From NCBI GenBank assembly GCA_017451975.1, contig JAFTNI010000133.1, positions 1 to 15,250 on the forward strand: a stretch of DNA of 15,250 bases. Direction: 5' to 3'. This stretch comes from Clostridia bacterium (lineage in GTDB: Bacteria > Bacillota > Clostridia > Oscillospirales > CAG-272). Made by a program: the position numbers and the translations under genes. Under the pieces are notes generated by a model. The model was not told the origin of the DNA and did no database searches. It saw only the letters and a program-made list of their open reading frames with translations. Shown here piece by piece: positions 6,479-13,071 of this stretch (its first letter is position 1; each line of letters opens with the position of its first letter).

Positions 6479-7744
6479 ATGAATCTTTTTGGCGGTGTTA
6501 TTCCGATAACAGGCATAACATTTTTGATGTTTTCCATTTTTGCAATTATTGCAGTCGGCTTTGCTTTGGGCCGCATAACGATAAAAGGAATTTCTCTCGG
6601 CGATGCGGGCGTATTCCTCGTAGCACTTCTTTTCGGTTGCCTTTTCTACGGTGTGCTTGACTCTCAGCTTACAGTTAAGCTCGGTCTTGTTTCGGTAAGC
6701 TACACAAGCAACGCGCTCAAGATTGTAGAAAACCTCGGTCTTATTTTGTTCGTTACTTCCGTTGGCTTTATTGCAGGCCCCAAGTTCTTCGGCAACTTCA
6801 AGAAAAACTTTAAATCATACGTTGTTCTCGCTCTTGTTGTTATCATTTCCGGCGGTCTTGCCGCTGCGGGATGTATCCTTTTCGGCAGAACGGTTATCGG
6901 TGCAGAAAACCCCGATGAACTTACGGCGATGGTGGTAGGTATTCTTGCCGGTGCGCTTACATCCACTCCTGCATTCTCCGCTTCCAAAGAAGCTGTTGGC
7001 AGCGCTTTGGAAAGCACGGTTGCTACAGGCTACGGCATAGCGTATATTTTCGGTGTTATCGGCGTTGTGCTTTTCGTTCAGCTCATACCCAAAATCGTTC
7101 GCGCAAATATGGATGTTGAACGCGAAAAGCTCCTCGCTTCCTCCGCTCCCGCAGAGAAAAACGAAGCAAAGAAAAAAACGGGCAAGCTTTTTGAAATAGA
7201 TGGTCATGGCTTTGCAGCGTTCGCGCTCGCGGCTATTATCGGTACTTTTGTCGGTATGATAAAAATTCCGCTTACATCCGCAGGCCTTTCCGGCACTTGC
7301 TTCTCGCTTACAACAACCGGCGGTTGCCTCCTCACATCTCTCGTGTTCGGCCACTTCAGCCACGTTGGCCCCGTTAGCATAATGCCCAAGGACGATACGC
7401 TCAAAATCTTCAAGGAGCTCGGTCTTATCCTCTTCCTTGCAGGCGCAGGCGTTGCGGGCGGTGCAAAATTCGTAGATCTCTTCAAGCCTGAATACTTCAT
7501 CTACGGTATAATCATGACGATTCTTCCTATGATCGTGGGCTATTTCTTTGCAAAATACGTTCTCAAGCTTAGTCTTCTTAACAACCTCGGCTCCCTTACG
7601 GGCGCTATGACAAGTACACCCGCGCTCGGCACGCTTATCGGCGTTTCCAAAACAGACGACGTTGCTTCCGCATACGCGGCTACATACCCCATCGCACTTA
7701 TTACCGTTGTACTTGTTTCCCAGCTTATTGTTATTCTGCTTTAA
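6479..7744 (+). CDS. AspT/YidE-family membrane carrier, probable C4-dicarboxylate transporter
   Basis: This 421-residue membrane protein is built from two similar halves. The pairs NLGLILFVTSVGFIAG (85-100) / ELGLILFLAGAGVAGG (313-328) and GALTSTPA (158-165) / GAMTSTPA (375-382) mark the internal duplication typical of the aspartate:alanine exchanger family. That family includes AspT, YidE/YbjL and the SucE succinate exporter of Corynebacterium. Family members are usually about 540-560 residues with two central TrkA-C (RCK-type) cytoplasmic domains. Here only a short charged linker (about 205-240) joins the halves. It starts 15 bases after the fumarate reductase flavoprotein gene with AAGGAG at 6463-6468, so it is almost certainly co-transcribed. 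Export of succinate or exchange with a C4 acid is the natural inference; aspartate or another substrate is possible. Confidence 0.82.
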   Translation: MNLFGGVIPITGITFLMFSIFAIIAVGFALGRITIKGISLGDAGVFLVALLFGCLFYGVLDSQLTVKLGLVSVSYTSNALKIVENLGLILFVTSVGFIAGPKFFGNFKKNFKSYVVLALVVIISGGLAAAGCILFGRTVIGAENPDELTAMVVGILAGALTSTPAFSASKEAVGSALESTVATGYGIAYIFGVIGVVLFVQLIPKIVRANMDVEREKLLASSAPAEKNEAKKKTGKLFEIDGHGFAAFALAAIIGTFVGMIKIPLTSAGLSGTCFSLTTTGGCLLTSLVFGHFSHVGPVSIMPKDDTLKIFKELGLILFLAGAGVAGGAKFVDLFKPEYFIYGIIMTILPMIVGYFFAKYVLKLSLLNNLGSLTGAMTSTPALGTLIGVSKTDDVASAYAATYPIALITVVLVSQLIVILL

Positions 7745-7768
7745 CTAATAGTTTCCAGATAATACTAT

Positions 7769-7799
7769 GTAAACGGAGCTTTTAGAAAACTCCGTTTAC
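7769..7799. other. Perfect 10-bp hairpin in the pckA leader
   Basis: GTAAACGGAG (7769-7778) and CTCCGTTTAC (7790-7799) are exact reverse complements around an 11-base loop. There is no T-run after it on either strand, so it is not a standard intrinsic terminator. It may be an mRNA-end stabiliser for the carrier gene, an attenuator, or an operator-like inverted repeat for pckA. Confidence 0.6.
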
Positions 7800-7807
7800 A
7801 AACCCCA

Positions 7808-7836
7808 TTTCCACAAAAAATTTTAAAAAATATATT
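7808..7836 (+). promoter_or_regulatory. Weak candidate promoter for pckA
   Basis: TTTCCA (7808-7813) and TATATT (7831-7836) are 17 bases apart and match the housekeeping sigma consensus at 4/6 and 5/6. Transcription would start only a few bases before the ribosome binding site (7845-7849), giving an unusually short leader, so this is tentative. The region is very A/T-rich, and chance matches are likely. Confidence 0.25.
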
Positions 7837-7857
7837 TCAGAAAAGAGGTAATGTATC

Positions 7858-9462
7858 ATGAAAACACTCGATTTGACCAAATACGGTATCACCGGCGCTA
7901 CGGAGGTCGTTCATAACCCCAGTTATGAAGAACTCTTCGTTGCTGAAACAGCGAAAGATCTCGAAGGCTTCGAAGTAGGCCAGGAAACAGAGCTCGGCGC
8001 TGTTAACGTAATGACTGGTATCTACACAGGCCGTTCCCCCAAGGATAAGTTCATTGTTATGGACGAAAACTCCAAGGATACCGTTTGGTGGACATCCGAT
8101 GAATTCAAAAATGACAACCACCCCTGCACAGAAGCTACATGGAAGGCTGTAAAAGACCTTGCTATCGATGAACTTTCCAACAAGAAGCTTTACGTTATGG
8201 ACGTTTTCTGCGGCGCTAACGCAGACTCCCGCATGGCTATCCGCTTCATTATGGAAGTGGCATGGCAGGCACACTTTGTAAAGAACATGTTCATCAACCC
8301 CACAGCAGAAGAGCTTGAAAACTTCGAACCCGATTTCGTTTGCTACAACGCTTCCAAAGCAAAGGTTGAAAACTATGCAGAGCTCGGCCTCAACTCCGAA
8401 ACAGCTGTTGTATTCAACATCACATCCCGTGAACAGGTTATCCTTAATACATGGTACGGCGGCGAAATGAAGAAGGGTATGTTCTCTATGATGAACTACT
8501 ATCTCCCCCTTGCCGGCATGGCTTCCATGCACTGCTCCGCTAACACAGATATGAACGGCGAAAACACAGCGCTCTTCTTCGGTCTTTCCGGTACAGGTAA
8601 AACAACACTTTCCACAGACCCGAAACGTCTTCTTATCGGTGACGACGAACACGGCTGGGACGATAACGGTATCTTCAACTTCGAAGGCGGCTGCTACGCT
8701 AAAGTTATCAACCTCGATAAAGAATCTGAACCCGATATCTACGCTGCAATCAAACGCAACGCACTTCTCGAAAACGTTACAGTTGATGCAAACGGCGTAT
8801 GCGATTTCGCAGATGGCTCCGTAACAGAAAACACACGTGTTTCCTACCCCATCGATCACATCGAAAAAATCGTTCGCCCCGTTTCCGCAGCTCCCGATGC
8901 TAAGAACGTAATCTTCCTTTCCGCAGACGCATTCGGCGTTCTTCCTCCTGTTTCCGTTCTTACACCCGAACAGGCTCAGTACTACTTCCTCTCCGGCTTC
9001 ACATCTAAGCTCGCAGGCACAGAGCGCGGCATTACAGAGCCCACACCTACATTCTCTGCTTGCTTCGGTCAGGCGTTCCTTGAACTCCACCCCACAAAAT
9101 ATGCAGAAGAACTCGTTAAGAAGATGGAAAAGGTTGGCGCTAAAGCTTACCTCGTAAACACAGGCTGGAACGGCACAGGCAAACGTATCTCCATTAAAGA
9201 TACACGCGGCATTATCGACGCTATCCTCGACGGCTCTCTCCTCAAAGCTGATACAAAGACAATTCCTTACTTCAACCTCGCAGTTCCCACAGAGCTTCCC
9301 GGTGTTGACACAGGTATCCTCGATCCCCGTGACACATACGCAGATGCTGCTGAATGGGATGCAAAAGCAAAAGACCTCGCTTCTCGCTTCGTGAAGAACT
9401 TCAAAAAGTATACAGGCAACGATGCAGGTAAAGCTCTCGTTGAAGCAGGCCCCAAGGCGTAA
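7858..9462 (+). CDS. pckA: Phosphoenolpyruvate carboxykinase (ATP)
   Basis: This 534-residue enzyme interconverts PEP + CO2 + ADP and oxaloacetate + ATP in the cytosol. It is close to the usual 530-540 residues of the ATP-dependent class. Visible motifs are TGRSPKDKF (57-65, substrate-binding Arg59), KKG at 205-207 and MHCSAN at 224-229 (Mn-binding Lys and His). The P-loop [11 protein letters not shown] spans 242-252, with GDDEHGW at 261-267 and NTRVSYPI at 325-332. In anaerobes with a C4 branch it often runs in the carboxylating, ATP-forming direction and supplies oxaloacetate for malate, fumarate and succinate. This fits the fumarate reductase-type genes and carrier just upstream. GAGGT at 7845-7849 precedes the ATG. 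Threonine is mostly ACA and serine often TCC, a stronger codon bias than in neighbouring genes, consistent with high expression. Confidence 0.97.
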   Translation: MKTLDLTKYGITGATEVVHNPSYEELFVAETAKDLEGFEVGQETELGAVNVMTGIYTGRSPKDKFIVMDENSKDTVWWTSDEFKNDNHPCTEATWKAVKDLAIDELSNKKLYVMDVFCGANADSRMAIRFIMEVAWQAHFVKNMFINPTAEELENFEPDFVCYNASKAKVENYAELGLNSETAVVFNITSREQVILNTWYGGEMKKGMFSMMNYYLPLAGMASMHCSANTDMNGENTALFFGLSGTGKTTLSTDPKRLLIGDDEHGWDDNGIFNFEGGCYAKVINLDKESEPDIYAAIKRNALLENVTVDANGVCDFADGSVTENTRVSYPIDHIEKIVRPVSAAPDAKNVIFLSADAFGVLPPVSVLTPEQAQYYFLSGFTSKLAGTERGITEPTPTFSACFGQAFLELHPTKYAEELVKKMEKVGAKAYLVNTGWNGTGKRISIKDTRGIIDAILDGSLLKADTKTIPYFNLAVPTELPGVDTGILDPRDTYADAAEWDAKAKDLASRFVKNFKKYTGNDAGKALVEAGPKA

Positions 9463-9491
9463 GTAAACAGCTTACAGCTTTAAAAATTAAG

Positions 9492-9550
9492 TAAAAAAGA
9501 GCATATCCGAACCGTGACCGAAAGGGCAGGGCGGATATGCTCTATTTTTT
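9492..9550. terminator. Strong intrinsic terminator after pckA
   Basis: The arms AGAGCATATCCG (9498-9509) and CGGATATGCTCT (9532-9543) form a 12-bp perfect stem. It is preceded by an A-run and followed by ATTTTTT, so it could work in both directions. The 22-base loop contains CCG and CGG-type pairs that may lengthen the stem. It separates pckA from the hydrogenase operon. Confidence 0.92.
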
Positions 9551-9570
9551 GCTTTGGCGAATGTATTATC

Positions 9571-9599
9571 TTGACACAGGCGGGTTTTCGTGTTATAAT
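9571..9599 (+). promoter_or_regulatory. Consensus extended -10 promoter of the hydrogenase operon
   Basis: TTGACA (9571-9576) and TATAAT (9594-9599) are both perfect matches, spaced by exactly 17 bases, with a TG at 9591-9592 forming an extended -10. The predicted start of transcription is near 9606, giving an approximately 90-base leader before the ATG at 9696. I see no convincing operator for a known redox regulator around it. Confidence 0.9.
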
Positions 9600-9695
9600 T
9601 AAAAGGTAAAATTGGGCTTTCTGTATTATTGTGAAGAAATGCGGAAATCTCTATGAAAAAAAGACAAATATTATAATAATGAGAGGATTGCAACA

Positions 9696-9938
9696 ATGAT
9701 AAAAGTAACTGTATGTATCGGCAGCTCCTGCCATATCAAAGGCTCCCGCCAGGTAGTAGAAAAGCTCCAGGAGCTTATCGCACAGAACAAAGTAGAGGAT
9801 AAAGTAAACCTTTGCGGCACGTTCTGCATGGGCAGATGCCAGGAAGGCGTTTGCGTAACCGTTAACGACGATTTTTATTCCGTTTCCCCCGACACAGTAG
9901 CAGATTTCTTCCAGAAAGAAGTTTTGGCGAAAATATAA
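9696..9938 (+). CDS. Thioredoxin-like [2Fe-2S] ferredoxin (first of tandem pair)
   Basis: This 80-residue protein has the NuoE/thioredoxin-like [2Fe-2S] ferredoxin pattern: Cys7-x4-Cys12 (CIGSSC) and Cys44-x3-Cys48 (CMGRC). Such domains occur as the small subunit of NADH-linked and bifurcating hydrogenases (HydC/HndA/NuoE type), but this one is a stand-alone version without the N-terminal helical part. Cys40 and Cys53 are additional. It is the first gene after the consensus promoter, with GAGAGG at 9681-9686 and 9 bases of spacing. A homologous gene follows 3 bases later. It is probably an electron carrier or partner for the hydrogenase-type proteins downstream; the partner is inferred from the operon only. 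Confidence 0.87.
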   Translation: MIKVTVCIGSSCHIKGSRQVVEKLQELIAQNKVEDKVNLCGTFCMGRCQEGVCVTVNDDFYSVSPDTVADFFQKEVLAKI

Positions 9939-9941
9939 GTT

Positions 9942-10190
9942 ATGGTAGTAGTTCAGGTATGTGTTGGAAGTGCTTGCCATCTCAATGGGTCACAAGAGAT
10001 AGTAGACCTTTTCCAGAAAGCGATTGAAGAAAAAAATCTTGAGGACGAAATTATGCTTTACGGCAGTTTTTGCATAGGCAAATGCAACCGCACAGGCGTG
10101 ACTGTTCAGGTAGATGATGACGTTTACACGGGCATCACCCCTGCAAATTTCAAGGAATTTTTCGAAGATAAAATTTTGAAACTTATATAA
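9942..10190 (+). CDS. Thioredoxin-like [2Fe-2S] ferredoxin (second of tandem pair)
   Basis: This 82-residue paralogue of the preceding protein keeps all four [2Fe-2S] ligands at the same positions (Cys7, 12, 44, 48), while Cys40 and Cys53 of its sister are replaced (Tyr40, no Cys53). Shared segments include the CVGSACHLNGS / CIGSSCHIKGS starts and the GSFCIGKC / GTFCMGRC cluster loops. Only 3 bases separate it from the preceding stop. No GGAGG-like site lies just upstream of the ATG (the preceding bases are AAATATAAGTT), so its translation is probably coupled to the first gene. The pair arose by tandem duplication and has since diverged in sequence. Whether the two serve different partners cannot be read from the sequence. 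Confidence 0.86.
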   Translation: MVVVQVCVGSACHLNGSQEIVDLFQKAIEEKNLEDEIMLYGSFCIGKCNRTGVTVQVDDDVYTGITPANFKEFFEDKILKLI

Positions 10191-10221
10191 ACTTACATAA
10201 CAAAGAAGGGAAGTGGAAGAA

Positions 10222-11892
10222 ATGCTCAAGGGTTTGACATTTAAAAAATCAAGCTGCAGAAACTGCTATAAATGCATATCTCATTGCCCTGTAAAAGCTA
10301 TCCGCATTTCGGGCAATCAGGCTCATATTATAGATGACGAATGCATCCTTTGCGGCAGATGCTTCGTAATATGCCCTCAGAACGCAAAACGCGTTGAGGA
10401 CGGAACGGAAAAAGCAAGAGTTCTGCTTGCAGAGGGCGGCCCCGTAATAGTAAGCCTTGCCCCCTCGTTCATCGCGAATTTCGAGGGTGTAGGCATAGAA
10501 TCTATGAGGGCGGCGCTCAAAAAGCTCGGCTTTGCCGACGTTGAAGAAACCGCTATAGGCGCAACTATAGTAAAAAGAGAATACGAAAGAATACTTCGCG
10601 AAGACGGCAAGGACGTTGTTATAACATCCTGCTGCCAATCTATAAACCTGCTTATACAGAAATATTTTCCCTCGCTTATCGAATATCTTGCAGACGTTAA
10701 ATCGCCCATGCAGGCGCACTGCGTTGATATTAAGAGGAGAATACCCGGGGCGAAAACAGTGTTTATCGGCCCCTGCATAGCCAAGAAGGACGAAGCCGCT
10801 TACTACGAGGGCATGGTAGATGCCGTGCTTACGTTCGATGAGCTTCAGAAGTGGCTCGACAGCGCGGGCATAACGCTTGAAAAGGGTGTTAAAGAAGAGC
10901 CCAATAGCCGCGCGCGCTTCTTCCCCACGACGGGCGGCATACTCAAAACCATGGAGCCCAATATCAACGGCTATACGTACATGGCTACAGACGGCGTAAA
11001 CGACTGTATGATTGCGCTTAAAGACATTGAAAGAGGCAACATTCACAAATGCTTCATAGAAATGTCTGCTTGCGAGGGAAGCTGCATAGGCGGCCCTGTT
11101 ATGGCGAACCGTTCTCCCATAAGCGGCTACATAGCAGTAGATAAATTCGCCGGCGAAAAGGATTTCGAGGTTGAACAGCCCGATAGCCTCTCGCTCCGCA
11201 AGCACTTTATAATGATGGAGCGCGAAGCAAAAATGCCGACGGAAATGGAAATTATGGCGGCTATGCGCCAGATGGGTAAATTCAAAGCGTCAGACGAGCT
11301 CGACTGCGGCTTCTGCGGCTACGATACCTGCCGCGAAAAGGCAATAGCTATTTGCCAGGGCAAGGCAGACAGCTCTATGTGCTTGCCGTTCCTTAAAGAT
11401 AAAGCGGAAAGCTTTTCCGATACGATTGTTAAAAATACCCCCAGCGGCTTTATCGTGCTCAACGAGGACCTTGAGGTTCAGCGCGTAAACGGCAGGGCAA
11501 GAAAGATTATGAACATTCGCTCTGAATCCGATGTGCTCGGCGAGCCCGTTGTTCGTATTCTCGACCCCACCGTGTTCATGACCGTTAAAAACACGGGCAG
11601 AAGCGTGCACGATAAGAAGGTATACCTAGCGGAATATAACAAATCTGTTGAACAGACGGTTGTTTACGATAGAGATTCCCATTTGCTTATAGGCATCATG
11701 CGAGATATAACCGAAGAAGAAGCCGAAAGGGAAAAGAAAGAAAGCATCAGCCGCCAGACGGTGGAGGTTGCAGATAAGGTTGTTGAAAAGCAGATGCGTA
11801 TCGTTCAAGAGATAGCTTCGCTGCTCGGTGAAACCGCCGCAGAAACGAAAATAGCTCTCTCTAAGCTGAAGGAGTCGATAGGCGATGAATAA
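10222..11892 (+). CDS. hydS: HydS-like putative sensory [FeFe]-hydrogenase with PAS domain
   Basis: This 556-residue protein has an N-terminal two-cluster ferredoxin domain (Cys12-22 and Cys41-51). The [FeFe]-hydrogenase H-domain follows, with modified motifs: TSCCQS (135-140), GPCIAKKDE (183-191) and MSACEGSCIGG (281-291). Next come a Fes-type [4Fe-4S] domain (CGFCGYDTC, Cys362, 365, 370, 387), a PAS domain (about 395-495) and a charged helical, probably coiled-coil, tail. All four H-cluster ligands remain (Cys138, 185, 284, 288), but neighbouring residues differ from catalytic enzymes (L1 proline is Gln139; L2 and L3 methionines are Gly183 and Ser282). This pattern and the PAS domain fit the sensory group C. 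No kinase is fused; the overlapping phosphatase gene is the likely output. The frame also opens at a GTG at 10213. I prefer the ATG at 10222, with AAGGG at 10206-10210. Confidence 0.88.
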   Translation: MLKGLTFKKSSCRNCYKCISHCPVKAIRISGNQAHIIDDECILCGRCFVICPQNAKRVEDGTEKARVLLAEGGPVIVSLAPSFIANFEGVGIESMRAALKKLGFADVEETAIGATIVKREYERILREDGKDVVITSCCQSINLLIQKYFPSLIEYLADVKSPMQAHCVDIKRRIPGAKTVFIGPCIAKKDEAAYYEGMVDAVLTFDELQKWLDSAGITLEKGVKEEPNSRARFFPTTGGILKTMEPNINGYTYMATDGVNDCMIALKDIERGNIHKCFIEMSACEGSCIGGPVMANRSPISGYIAVDKFAGEKDFEVEQPDSLSLRKHFIMMEREAKMPTEMEIMAAMRQMGKFKASDELDCGFCGYDTCREKAIAICQGKADSSMCLPFLKDKAESFSDTIVKNTPSGFIVLNEDLEVQRVNGRARKIMNIRSESDVLGEPVVRILDPTVFMTVKNTGRSVHDKKVYLAEYNKSVEQTVVYDRDSHLLIGIMRDITEEEAEREKKESISRQTVEVADKVVEKQMRIVQEIASLLGETAAETKIALSKLKESIGDE

Positions 11893-13057
11893 CTTATGTG
11901 CGGATATAGGCTACAAAAGCATAAACCACTTTGGCGAGGAGCTTTGCGGCGACCACGTTGACATCGTTGAGGAAAACGAAAATTCCACCGTTATCGTGCT
12001 TGCCGACGGGCTTGGAAGCGGCGTTAAAGCCAGCATACTTTCCACGCTTACCTCAAAAATCATCTCTACGATGATTTCCGCGGGCTTGCCCATAGAAGAG
12101 TGCGTGGAAACCATAGCGGCAACACTGCCGATCTGCTCGCTTCGCGGCGTGGCGTACTCCACGTTCACGATCATTCACATACAAAACAACGAAACTGCCG
12201 ATATTATTCAGTACGATAACCCCATGGTAATCGTGCTTCGCAACGACGAAAACTACGATTATCCCAAAACGGAAATGAACATCGGCGGCAAAAAAATATA
12301 TAAAACGACGCTTAAATTGCAGGAAAACGATATCTTTATTGCGATGAGCGACGGTTGCCCCCATGCGGGTATGGGCGGTAAATACAACTTCGGCTGGAAG
12401 CGCGAAGAAATTATAGAATATATGAAGGTGCTTGCGCTCGGCGGTTATACGGCAAAAAATATGTCTACCATACTCGTCGACGAATGCGATAATCTTTACG
12501 ATAAAAAGGCAGGCGACGATACTACCGCCTGCGTGGTGAAGATACGCAAGCGCCAGCCTATGAATATGCTCTTCGGCCCGCCTTCCAACCGCGACGACTG
12601 CGATAGAATGATGTCGCTCTTCTTCTCGAAGGAGGGTAAGCACATCATCTGCGGCGGCACGACCTCTTCCATAGCGTCAAGATACCTTGGCAAGCCGCTT
12701 CGCGCAAGCCTGAATTTTGAACATTCCGACTTGCCGCCCATAGCGGAGCTCGAGGGCGTAGACCTCGTTACAGAGGGCGTTATTACCGTGAACAGAGTTC
12801 TGGAATACGCCAAGGATTATTTGGATGATAACGCGCTTTACGAGCGCTGGAACTTCAGCCGCGACGGCGCTTCGCTTATTTGCCGCTTGCTTTTCGAAGA
12901 AGCGACAGATATAAATTTCTTCGTGGGTAAAGCCATAAACCCTGCACACCAGAACCCCGACCTGCCAATCAACTTCAGCATTAAAATGAACTTGGTTACA
13001 GAGCTTTCTGCCTGCTTGCAAAAAATGGGCAAACGTATAAAGGTAAGTTATTTCTAA
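11885..13057 (+). CDS. SpoIIE/PP2C-type serine phosphatase with unassigned C-terminal domain
   Basis: This 390-residue protein has an N-terminal PP2C/SpoIIE-type phosphatase domain (about 1-222). Metal-binding signatures are Gly22-Asp23, ADGLGSG (40-46), SDGCPHA (155-161) and GDDTTAC (210-216). These acidic residues normally hold the Mn/Mg pair that hydrolyses phosphoserine or phosphothreonine. Residues from about 223 to 390 form a separate domain that I do not recognise; it contains GPPSNRDDCDRM and ICGGTTSSIASRYLGKPL. The start overlaps the HydS-like stop by 8 bases, with AAGGAG at 11869-11874, and the next gene begins 14 bases after its end. It is therefore likely the output of the HydS-like sensor. 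No anti-sigma or anti-anti-sigma partner is present in the window, so its substrate is unknown. Confidence 0.85.
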   Translation: MNNLCADIGYKSINHFGEELCGDHVDIVEENENSTVIVLADGLGSGVKASILSTLTSKIISTMISAGLPIEECVETIAATLPICSLRGVAYSTFTIIHIQNNETADIIQYDNPMVIVLRNDENYDYPKTEMNIGGKKIYKTTLKLQENDIFIAMSDGCPHAGMGGKYNFGWKREEIIEYMKVLALGGYTAKNMSTILVDECDNLYDKKAGDDTTACVVKIRKRQPMNMLFGPPSNRDDCDRMMSLFFSKEGKHIICGGTTSSIASRYLGKPLRASLNFEHSDLPPIAELEGVDLVTEGVITVNRVLEYAKDYLDDNALYERWNFSRDGASLICRLLFEEATDINFFVGKAINPAHQNPDLPINFSIKMNLVTELSACLQKMGKRIKVSYF

Positions 13058-13071
13058 GGAGGATATTATAA

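Noticed and set aside
9653..9676. Eight-codon mini-frame in the hydrogenase operon leader
   Set aside because: Too short to support, with no amino-acid bias or attenuator hairpin following it.
9487..9696. Small minus-strand open frame across the pckA terminator and promoter region
   Set aside because: It covers a clear terminator hairpin and a consensus promoter and has no supporting start signal.
9631..9699. Possible 22-residue leader peptide from a GTG at 9631 whose TGA overlaps the ATG at 9696
   Set aside because: No ribosome binding site, a rare start codon and no conserved pattern; the overlap is probably chance.
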